From positions 1 through 23,504 of IMG/VR virus record IMGVR_UViG_3300046692_000421: 23,504 nucleotides of DNA; one strand, given 5' to 3'. A model generated the notes under the pieces. It ran no database searches, was not told the origin of the DNA, and saw only the letters and a program-made list of their open reading frames with translations. This stretch comes from a virus. The position numbers and the translations under genes are program-made. Positions 6,394 through 11,606 of this stretch are shown piece after piece. Every line of letters begins with the position of its first letter. Position 1 is the first letter of the stretch.

Positions 6394-6432
6394 CGCTCTG
6401 TAAGAGCGTCGGCCTCAGGGGGTGCACCCCCT
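6394..6432 (+). other. Two leader hairpins upstream of the DUF3800 gene
   Basis: CGCTCT-GTA-AGAGCG (6394-6408) and the perfect 16-bp palindrome AGGGGGTGCACCCCCT (6417-6432) lie in the ~110-nt leader. No T-tract follows the second, so it is not a standard terminator. With no clear Shine-Dalgarno before ATG 6452, the hairpins may limit or regulate translation. Confidence 0.55.
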
Positions 6433-6451
6433 CATTTCTAATCCGCTTTCT

Positions 6452-7114
6452 ATGACGAAACTTTTCATTTTCTTGGACGAAAGCGGAGATCTTGGTTGGA
6501 AATTCGACCAGCCCTATCGGGATGGCGGCTCCAGTCGATACCTCACGATATCTGCCCTCCTGGCCTCTGAGCAATCAGTACGATTGCCTGGTCGTGTCAT
6601 GCGCAAGCTATACGATCGATTCAAATGGCCTACCGATAAAGAGAAAAAATGGGCTCGCATGGAGCCAGAGGAGCGCATCGAATTTGCCCGACTCGCCGCG
6701 AAACTCTGCGCTGGCAACGCCGGCAGCATTCAATACGTCTCGATTACCGCAAAGAAAGAAAACGTGATGCCCCATATCAGGCGGGATCCGAACAAGCTTT
6801 ATAACTACATGATCGGGATGCTTCTACTCGACCACATGTCCAGGGTCGATGAGGTGATATTCGCGCCGGATGATCGTAGCGTTAAGGTAAGGAGCGGCAA
6901 CAGTCTTCACGACTACCTCCAAACTCAGCTGTGGATGGAGAGAGATGTTGCTACCGAGCTAAAAACTCTTCCTTGCGACAGTGCGAAAAATCTCTGCGTC
7001 CAGTTCGCCGACATGCTGTCAGGCGTCGCTCAGAGTCATTACGAAGATCGCAGCTCTGAACCTCTGAGAACGCTGGCAAGACACTTCAGGCCTTTTTTGA
7101 TTTACAACCGCTGA
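6452..7114 (+). CDS. DUF3800 family protein in rex-like position
   Basis: A 220-residue protein beginning MTKLFIFLDESGDLGW. The N-terminal hydrophobic strand followed by DESGD is the signature of DUF3800, a family considered to have an RNase H-like fold with acidic metal-binding residues. Near the C-terminus CVQFADMLSGVAQSHYED gives the second conserved acidic segment (QxADxxxG). Length fits the family. It sits between cI and the left operators on the cI strand, like lambda rexA, but has its own strong promoter and a terminator 4 bp after the stop. DUF3800 genes are frequent in prophages and defence-type islands; a nuclease or exclusion function here is a hypothesis. The start lacks a ribosome binding site. 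Confidence 0.82.
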   Translation: MTKLFIFLDESGDLGWKFDQPYRDGGSSRYLTISALLASEQSVRLPGRVMRKLYDRFKWPTDKEKKWARMEPEERIEFARLAAKLCAGNAGSIQYVSITAKKENVMPHIRRDPNKLYNYMIGMLLLDHMSRVDEVIFAPDDRSVKVRSGNSLHDYLQTQLWMERDVATELKTLPCDSAKNLCVQFADMLSGVAQSHYEDRSSEPLRTLARHFRPFLIYNR

Positions 7115-7117
7115 CAG

Positions 7118-7140
7118 GCCTGCCTTGCGCGGGCTTTTTT
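7118..7140 (+). terminator. Intrinsic terminator after DUF3800 gene
   Basis: GCCTGC, loop CTTGC, GCGGGC and T6, starting four bases after the stop codon. One T-G pair in the stem. It isolates the DUF3800 unit from the next gene. Confidence 0.85.
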
Positions 7141-7164
7141 GTGCCCGTCCGCCACCTGCCCACA

Positions 7165-7173
7165 TGGTAGAAT
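7165..7173 (+). promoter_or_regulatory. Extended -10 promoter for the zinc-ribbon gene
   Basis: TGGTAGAAT fits an extended -10 (TGn TANNNT) 27 bases before the GTG start. No good -35 at normal spacing. It is placed directly after the preceding terminator, consistent with an independent transcription unit. Confidence 0.45.
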
Positions 7174-7200
7174 TCGCGCTCAACTATGGAGGGCTGTGCA

Positions 7201-7758
7201 GTGCGTGGACTTGGGATTTGCGTATTGATCGTGGGATTATTCGTCGTCATCGGAGCGATGAGCATGGACGTATCGGTTTCATCCGGTATGGGCAGAGTGA
7301 ACAATCTCGGACTCATGTCAGAGCGGCAGAATTTCACGATCATTGGCGGGATAATCGCTCTTGGCGGATTGTTGATGTTGCTGCTCGGAGGAAAGAAGAG
7401 TGTTGCTGAAGCAGCGCCTGCGAGCTACGACGAAAGACCCTGCCCTTTCTGCGCAGAACCCATCAAGGCCGCTGCGATCAAGTGCCGCCATTGCGGCTCT
7501 GAGGTCCCTAAAGGCGAAGCTGTTCAGATGCGCTCTGAAGGATATGGATGGACAGTTCGGAAGGATTGCGATTCGCCCGAATCTGTAGAGCAGGCAAACC
7601 TGGCGTTTAAAGAGCTTGGCTTCACTCCAACAGCGCCTGACGGATTGGTGGCCATCTGCGGATTCTTCCAGGACAAAGAGCACGCCAAGGTAGCTAAACG
7701 AGATCTCGCCTCTCAGCACCGCCTAGAGACCTATTTGTATTTTCAGCCTAAGCGCTGA
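7201..7758 (+). CDS. Two-TM zinc-ribbon membrane protein
   Basis: A 185-residue protein from GTG 7201, with GGAGGG seven bases upstream; an ATG at 7186 lies before that site and is less likely. Residues ~2-22 and ~46-64 are hydrophobic membrane segments separated by a short polar loop that would be periplasmic. Residues ~81-100 form a zinc ribbon, CPFC followed by CRHC, in the cytoplasm. The last ~75 residues (GWTVRKDCDSPESVEQANLA ... GFFQDKEHAKVAKRDLASQHR) are soluble, with a fold pattern that could be SPOR-like. I have seen similar zinc-ribbon membrane proteins in proteobacteria but know no function. Its place between cI and the left operators, with its own promoter and terminator, makes it a lysogeny-expressed cargo gene. 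Confidence 0.75.
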   Translation: MRGLGICVLIVGLFVVIGAMSMDVSVSSGMGRVNNLGLMSERQNFTIIGGIIALGGLLMLLLGGKKSVAEAAPASYDERPCPFCAEPIKAAAIKCRHCGSEVPKGEAVQMRSEGYGWTVRKDCDSPESVEQANLAFKELGFTPTAPDGLVAICGFFQDKEHAKVAKRDLASQHRLETYLYFQPKR

Positions 7759-7775
7759 AAACTAGAAACCTGATA

Positions 7776-7799
7776 AGCCCGCCACGTGCGGGCTTTTTT
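7776..7799 (+). terminator. Intrinsic terminator after zinc-ribbon gene
   Basis: AGCCCGC, loop CACGT, GCGGGCT and T6. It begins 17 bases after the stop and shares the tail GGCTTTTTTGTGTCCGG with the terminator at 4288-4313. Confidence 0.9.
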
Positions 7800-7835
7800 G
7801 TGTCCGGCTATTGCCATCCGTTTGGATCCTTTCTA

Positions 7836-7851
7836 CTGTATATCCATACAG
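7836..7851 (+). promoter_or_regulatory. LexA (SOS) box upstream of the DUF1654 gene
   Basis: CTGTATATCCATACAG matches the gammaproteobacterial LexA consensus CTGT-N8-ACAG in all eight fixed positions, with the favoured TATA/AT-rich centre. It lies 18 bases before the ATG, over the likely core promoter (for example TTGGAT 7822 with CATACA 7845). The gene should be repressed by LexA and induced by DNA damage. Confidence 0.88.
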
Positions 7852-7869
7852 CTAACCAAGGAGGACCAC

Positions 7870-8121
7870 ATGGCCAAGCAGAAACCCCAGACACCCGCAG
7901 AACCCACTTCCTACGAATTACTCGGCATGCGCGTACAGCGGGCGATCAACACGCCCAGGGCGCAGACCTCAAAGTCCGTTCTTCTGGAGCGATCCGCGAA
8001 TGACGATCCGGCTGACTGGGATCGCATCCTTGACGAGATCGCCGAAAACGACAACGTCACCATTGCCCATCGCGACGACGGCCTGATCCAGCTGTTTTGG
8101 ACGGTGCCAAAAGAAGATTGA
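7870..8121 (+). CDS. DUF1654 family protein, SOS-controlled
   Basis: An 83-residue acidic protein, start ATG 7870 with AAGGAGG six bases upstream. TSYELLGMRVQRAINTPRAQ, then DWDRILDEIAENDNVTI and a closing strand pair DGLIQLFWTVP, match the Pseudomonas-typical DUF1654 family in order and length. The family's function is unknown to me. The perfect LexA box upstream ties it to DNA damage, and its position between the cI cargo and the left operators invites a role in induction or in the host SOS response; that is speculation. A terminator follows 16 bases after the stop. Confidence 0.85.
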   Translation: MAKQKPQTPAEPTSYELLGMRVQRAINTPRAQTSKSVLLERSANDDPADWDRILDEIAENDNVTIAHRDDGLIQLFWTVPKED

Positions 8122-8137
8122 CCGCTACCCGATCAAG

Positions 8138-8164
8138 AAGCCCGCCTTTGCTGCGGGCTTTTTT
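8138..8164 (+). terminator. Intrinsic terminator after DUF1654 gene
   Basis: AAGCCCGC, loop CTTTGCT, GCGGGCTT and further T (T6 run). It separates the SOS-controlled unit from PL, 20 bases before the first left operator. Confidence 0.9.
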
Positions 8165-8183
8165 GTGGACACACGAAAATATA

Positions 8184-8221
8184 TTAGCAGTGCTGTTTAC
8201 AATGAATATCAGCAGTGCTAA
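8184..8221. promoter_or_regulatory. Left operators (two CI/Cro sites)
   Basis: TTAGCAGTGCTGTTT at 8184-8198 (core 8186-8194), and an inverted copy with core AGCAGTGCT at 8211-8219, centres 25 bp apart. The first copy and its right flank (TTTACAAT) also resemble the operator region at 5344-5367, so the two control regions look derived from one another. One site abuts the PL -35 and the other covers the spacer up to the -10. Confidence 0.85.
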
Positions 8222-8224
8222 TTT
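8196..8224 (+). promoter_or_regulatory. PL-type early promoter
   Basis: TTTACA (8196-8201), 17 bp, TAATTT (8219-8224), interleaved with the two left operators. It drives the rightward operon starting with the leader at about 8232. A TAATAT also lies on the minus strand at 8186-8181 but has no good -35. Confidence 0.75.
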
Positions 8225-8231
8225 AAATCCA

Positions 8232-8569
8232 TCGCAGCGACACACCGCTCCGAACCGCTCTTTAAAAAACCTGACGCACTCAACGACGTACCCTGGCCAT
8301 CACCTGGGTGAGGAAAAGCTAAACCGTCGTCCATGCAGGCTCTGGACCCTGCCGGACTCCACCACTGGAGGACGCAAAGTTGTGCAGCCACCCGATGTGA
8401 CGCCAGTAGCGGCAACGGGCAGTGGTGGGGATACCCGGCAGACGCGCAACGAGATAGCCGAAAGGCAGCCAAGGAAACCGTGGCAGGTAACGGAACCCGG
8501 AAACACAGAACGATTCACTGAAGCACCTGGGTGACCGGGTGCTTTGGGAATCCACTGGAGGAATAAGGC
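8232..8569 (+). other. Structured PL leader RNA without a clear gene
   Basis: About 335 nt between PL and the first coding region. It holds a boxA-like site (8256-8265); two adjacent stem-loops, GCAGG/CCTGC at 8335-8352 and CTCCA/TGGAG at 8357-8370, only four bases apart; a possible long pairing of CCACC (~8388) with GGTGG (~8424); and a strong hairpin AAGCACC/GGTGCTT at 8521-8544 just before the ribosome binding site of the next gene. Open frames exist but have no ribosome binding site or protein-like composition. No N-like arginine-rich protein is encoded nearby, so the RNA itself may act in antitermination. Confidence 0.5.
8256..8265 (+). promoter_or_regulatory. boxA-like antitermination site in PL leader
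   Basis: CGCTCTTTAA resembles lambda boxA (CGCTCTTA) and the rRNA boxA (TGCTCTTTAACA). Placed about 25 nt into the PL transcript, it is where NusB/S10-type factors would load. No clear boxB hairpin follows directly. Confidence 0.6.
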
Positions 8570-8755
8570 ATGAGCCTGAAAGATCAGGGCTATCGCTTCT
8601 GCGTCAGCCCGAATAGGCAAGACGCCAGATGGCTTGCTCCGAACATCTGGCAAGCGATGCACGCCGACTGGATCGATGTGACGGACTGGTCCAGTGAGAA
8701 GCTGGTCGCGTTCGTGACGCCGGAGCCACAACAGAAAGAGCTGTTCGCAGCATGA
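8570..8755 (+). CDS. 61-residue first gene of the PL operon
   Basis: MSLKDQGYRFCVSPNRQDAR... with GGAGG about ten bases before ATG 8570. It is acidic and Trp-rich in the middle (NIWQAMHADWIDVTDW). First gene after the structured leader, so probably made immediately on induction. I recognise no family; small leading PL-operon proteins often act on host functions, but nothing in the sequence shows this. Confidence 0.65.
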   Translation: MSLKDQGYRFCVSPNRQDARWLAPNIWQAMHADWIDVTDWSSEKLVAFVTPEPQQKELFAA

Positions 8756-8815
8756 CAATTTCACTGGCTGGCCTTGGCGACAGGGCCAGACGGGAAATCA
8801 ACCGGAGTCAGCAGC

Positions 8816-9088
8816 ATGCAAATAAACCAGAAGAAAACAGTCCAGGTCGATGTGACCTTGCTCAAGTTGCACCTCAAGGTAAGCGACCGATTCACCGCAG
8901 GCTTGGTCGATGCGCAGGGCGATGAAGTTGGAAGCTTTGAAGGCTACGTGCCTGACTTCTTTCCCGGCGATCACTACGGCGACTACGTGATGCTGGATAT
9001 AGATCTGGAAACGGGCCAGATCAAGAACTGGAAGAAGCCCGCGGCGGATGACATCGAAAAGATGCTCGATGCCGACGACGAAGAATGA
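8816..9088 (+). CDS. 90-residue early phage protein
   Basis: Start ATG 8816 with GGAG eight bases upstream. The protein reads MQINQKKTVQVDVTLLKLHLKVSD..., alternating strands (QVDVTLLKLHLKV, YVMLDIDLETGQI) ending in a strongly acidic tail (DDIEKMLDADDEE). GDHYGDYVMLDIDLETGQI suggests a small all-beta fold. I associate similar proteins with Pseudomonas phages but know no function. It lies 60 bases after the previous gene in the same operon. Confidence 0.7.
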   Translation: MQINQKKTVQVDVTLLKLHLKVSDRFTAGLVDAQGDEVGSFEGYVPDFFPGDHYGDYVMLDIDLETGQIKNWKKPAADDIEKMLDADDEE

Positions 9089-9098
9089 ACCATCACTC

Positions 9099-9142
9099 CT
9101 GCGCATTCACAGAGTGCGCAGTGGGATGCGGAAGACCGCATC
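9099..9142 (+). other. Two tandem hairpins before the alginate-lyase-like gene
   Basis: CTGCGCA/TGCGCAG (9099-9105 with 9115-9121, nine-base loop) and GATGCGG-AAGA-CCGCATC (9125-9142) are two perfect 7-bp stems three bases apart. No T-run follows. They lie in a 110-base gap and could be RNA-processing, stability or antitermination structures. Confidence 0.55.
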
Positions 9143-9198
9143 ACCGTTGGAAGGCAATCGTGCCAGGCCAATGATCTTTATCGTCAGGAGTAGTAACC

Positions 9199-9873
9199 AT
9201 GACTGTAAACATCAGCAATCTTACGATCGCAACACCGGTAGCAACATCCGCAACCAACCCGGTTGCACTTGAGCTCAACGGAGCCCAAGCCATTGCGCAG
9301 TTCCCCAGCGTTGTGACGGTCCTCCCGGACGGCTCGCTGCAACTGTCCGCGCCTACCAAGGGCGCTTCTAGCAAGAGCACACACCGAACCCGATGCGAAT
9401 GGAAAGAGTCGATCTACTGGTCGCTCGCCAGTGCTTCCGAACACATCAACTATCAAGAGATGACCGTGACAAAGGTCAACTCTGCTCAGAAGGTCGTCAT
9501 CTCACAGATGCATGTGAAGGGAGACGACAGTCCAGCCATCAAGGTGTTCTGGCAAAAAGGGAACATCACGATGGGCTTCCGCCAGAGCTACAACCAGACA
9601 GACCCGGTCAACACGACGGTGCTTAAGGGCGTTCCGCTCGGCGCGAAATTCAAAGTCACTATCCGCGTAACGTCGTCCGGCATCGCGCGGGTGACGATCG
9701 ACTACAACGGCAATATAGGCACATCGGGCGATCTGCAGCTCGATTCGTCCTGGAACTCACAAGTGTTCGACTTCCACGGCGGTGTCTACAACCAGATCGA
9801 TTTCACTGACGCCACTCCGGCCGAAGATGGCTCGATCTGCATCATCAGTGACCTTGTGATCACCCACGCCTAA
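9199..9873 (+). CDS. PL7 alginate-lyase-like protein
   Basis: A 224-residue all-beta protein with AGGAG eight bases before ATG 9199. Three segments fit the polysaccharide lyase family 7 active site in order: RCEWK (65-69; family R-x-E-x-R), QMH (103-105; family Q-I/V-H) and GGVYNQ (194-199; family YFKAGxYNQ). Candidate catalytic residues are Arg65, Gln103, His105 and Tyr197. Length equals one PL7 jelly-roll domain. PL7 enzymes cut alginate by beta-elimination. There is no signal peptide or tail-attachment domain and the gene is in the early operon, so release would need lysis, or the fold may have another use. The changes S to C, R to K and I/V to M in the motifs make activity uncertain. Confidence 0.72.
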   Translation: MTVNISNLTIATPVATSATNPVALELNGAQAIAQFPSVVTVLPDGSLQLSAPTKGASSKSTHRTRCEWKESIYWSLASASEHINYQEMTVTKVNSAQKVVISQMHVKGDDSPAIKVFWQKGNITMGFRQSYNQTDPVNTTVLKGVPLGAKFKVTIRVTSSGIARVTIDYNGNIGTSGDLQLDSSWNSQVFDFHGGVYNQIDFTDATPAEDGSICIISDLVITHA

Positions 9874-9915
9874 TCAGCTGACAGCCGGGAAAGACCGGCA
9901 CCCTTCCCCCATATC

Positions 9916-9990
9916 GACCGCATCAGCAGATGCCAGGCCACCTTCACGGTGGGTTTGGTCACCCGCGTCTGGCATCTGACTAATGCGGTC
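9916..9990 (+). other. 75-nt branched hairpin element
   Basis: GACCGCAT (9916-9923) pairs with ATGCGGTC (9983-9990), and AGATGCCAG (9928-9936) with CTGGCATCT (9969-9977), giving 17 perfect pairs with a small internal loop. Inside, CCACC/GGTGG can form an apical hairpin. It ends 22 bases before the next start. No T-tract, so not a terminator. A processed RNA, structured 5' leader or inverted-repeat relic are all possible. Confidence 0.65.
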
Positions 9991-10012
9991 TCAACTCTCC
10001 ACGGAGGCGACC

Positions 10013-10243
10013 ATGGACGATTTCCAAAGAAGACGTTTCGAAAATCTTCTCGCCCGAGCGCAGAAACCAGAGTTCTCCCTGGTAGCGCGCGAACTTATTG
10101 CCCGGGCCTTCGGCTGGATTGAGGGCTTGCTTGAGGGGAATGTCATCAGCCCCACCGATTACTCGGATCTGTTCCGCGAAATAGCCCATGTCGAGGCTGT
10201 GGTCTACGCCCAGACAAATGGGCGGCTGAGCGTCGCATCGTGA
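10013..10243 (+). CDS. 76-residue early phage protein
   Basis: Start ATG 10013 with GGAGG four to nine bases upstream. MDDFQRRRFENLLARAQKPE... is helical and mixed-charge throughout (FSLVARELIARAFGWIEGLLEG, then YSDLFREIAHVEAVVYAQ). No motif is recognised. Its TGA overlaps the GTG start of the next gene (GTGA), so the two are probably co-translated. It follows the branched hairpin element. Confidence 0.7.
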   Translation: MDDFQRRRFENLLARAQKPEFSLVARELIARAFGWIEGLLEGNVISPTDYSDLFREIAHVEAVVYAQTNGRLSVAS

Positions 10244-10467
10244 GTACCAGTTACGCAGACAGTGCCCAGGCTAGGTTGATGGACGATCGAATGGCTGGCA
10301 CATCGACCGGCAGCGCCAATGACAACTGGTTCGACGACGGTCCCGACATCTTCAGCCAGCAATGCAACGAGCGGGATGCAAAGCGTCTCGCTGCCCTGCC
10401 CGGTCGCCTTCGTATCGCCATGGGGCAGATGGAGACGGCTTTCGCCAAGCAAGGAGGTTCGGCATGA
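10240..10467 (+). CDS. 75-residue early phage protein
   Basis: GTG start overlapping the previous stop; a weaker alternative is ATG 10279. The N-terminal half is polar and acidic (AQARLMDDRMAGTSTGSAND, NWFDDGPDIFSQQ), the rest is basic and helical (ERDAKRLAALPGRLRIAMG). No family is recognised. It lacks a good own ribosome binding site and relies on coupling. ATGA overlap with the next gene. Confidence 0.6.
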   Translation: MSTSYADSAQARLMDDRMAGTSTGSANDNWFDDGPDIFSQQCNERDAKRLAALPGRLRIAMGQMETAFAKQGGSA

Positions 10468-10664
10468 CTACTTCACCGGTTAAATCGCTGATCGACGAGC
10501 AGCTCGAAGAGATCAGCGCTCACAACCTGCGCGAGGCATACCGACTCGCAGAAATGCGCGGCTACTACGGTCCTCCGGTTGAGCAATACGCAGAGCCTGG
10601 CTATCGCGGTCGCGTCCTGCAGGTCCTTCGCTACCGCGTTCAGCAGCAACAAACCTCGCAGTAA
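10464..10664 (+). CDS. 66-residue early phage protein
   Basis: ATG 10464 overlaps the previous stop (ATGA) with AAGGAGG seven bases upstream. MTTSPVKSLIDEQLEEISAH... is helical, with GYYGPPVEQYAEPGYRG in the middle and a Gln-rich end. Function unknown. It lies 54 bases before recT and is in the same operon. Confidence 0.65.
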   Translation: MTTSPVKSLIDEQLEEISAHNLREAYRLAEMRGYYGPPVEQYAEPGYRGRVLQVLRYRVQQQQTSQ

Positions 10665-10718
10665 CCCCACCCTTTTCAATCGCAGCGCCCCGGTAACGGC
10701 ATGGCGCAAGGAGCTTCC

Positions 10719-11606
10719 GTGTCCGCACATAACCCCGCGCCTGTGGCGCACGAGCAACAGCTTCACATCATTCCACACGCGGCGACCAGCACCAGTGCCC
10801 TCGTGCTGGACGGCGATAGTTTGGACAAGATGATGCGACTGGCTGACGTCATGGCCACCGGCCGCGCAACCTTGCCAAAGCACTTCAACGGAAACTCCGC
10901 CGACTGCTTGGCCGTGGTCATGCAGTCAATGCAATGGAAGATGAACCCCTTCGCCGTCGCGCAGAAAACGCACCTGGTGAACGGCGTCCTCGGCTACGAG
11001 GCCCAGCTCGTGAACGCTGTAATCAGCACCTGCGCGCCAGTCATGGATCGCCTGCATTACGAGTGGTTTGGCGAATGGGAAAAAGTGATCGGAAAGTTCA
11101 CGATCAAGACCGGCGACAAAGGCGAATACCGCGTTCCCGGCTGGAAGATGTCGGACGAAGAAGGCTTGGGCGTCAAGGTCTGGGCAACCTTTCGCGGCGA
11201 GGACGAACCTCGTGTGCTGGAACTACTACTCGCTCAAGCCCGCACCCGCAACAGCACGCTTTGGGCTGACGACCCACGCCAGCAACTGGCCTACCTCGCC
11301 ACCAAGCGCTGGTCCCGCCTCTACTGCCCTGATGTGATCCTCGGCGTTTACAGCCCTGACGAATTGGAGGAAAGCGCCCCCCGCGTTCGCGACGTCTCCC
11401 CGATTCGTGAAGCAGAGGCCGCCGGCCTGCCGCCCTACCCCGACGACAAGCTCGCCGAGAACCTGCCGAAGTGGCGGAAGTCGGTCGACGAGCGCAAGTC
11501 CTCGCCCGAGCACTTGATCGCAACCATCAGCAGCAAATACACCCTGAGCGAGCAGCAGATCGAGCAGATCAAAAACCTCGCGCCCATCGAAGGAGAGTCC
11601 GCATGA
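10719..11606 (+). CDS. recT: RecT-family single-strand annealing recombinase
   Basis: A 295-residue protein. GTG 10719 with AAGGAG directly upstream is preferred to ATG 10701, which lies before that site. The RecT core runs from residue ~35: LVLDGDSLDKMMRLADVMATG, then ADCLAVVMQSMQWKMNPFAVAQKTHLVNGVLGYEAQLVNAVI, and QQLAYLATKRWSRLYCPDVILGVY. These proteins bind ssDNA and anneal complementary strands after exonuclease resection. The next gene encodes the matching YqaJ nuclease, with an ATGA overlap, so the pair forms a Red-like recombination module. The C-terminal ~60 residues are charged and probably flexible, usual for the family. Confidence 0.92.
   Translation: MSAHNPAPVAHEQQLHIIPHAATSTSALVLDGDSLDKMMRLADVMATGRATLPKHFNGNSADCLAVVMQSMQWKMNPFAVAQKTHLVNGVLGYEAQLVNAVISTCAPVMDRLHYEWFGEWEKVIGKFTIKTGDKGEYRVPGWKMSDEEGLGVKVWATFRGEDEPRVLELLLAQARTRNSTLWADDPRQQLAYLATKRWSRLYCPDVILGVYSPDELEESAPRVRDVSPIREAEAAGLPPYPDDKLAENLPKWRKSVDERKSSPEHLIATISSKYTLSEQQIEQIKNLAPIEGESA

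Noticed and set aside
8300-8764. Long minus-strand frame across the PL leader and first gene
   Set aside because: No ribosome binding site, unlikely composition, and it opposes a well-supported leader and gene.
9199-9873. Lyase-like gene as a tail spike depolymerase
   Set aside because: No tail-attachment domain, and it lies among early genes upstream of recT.
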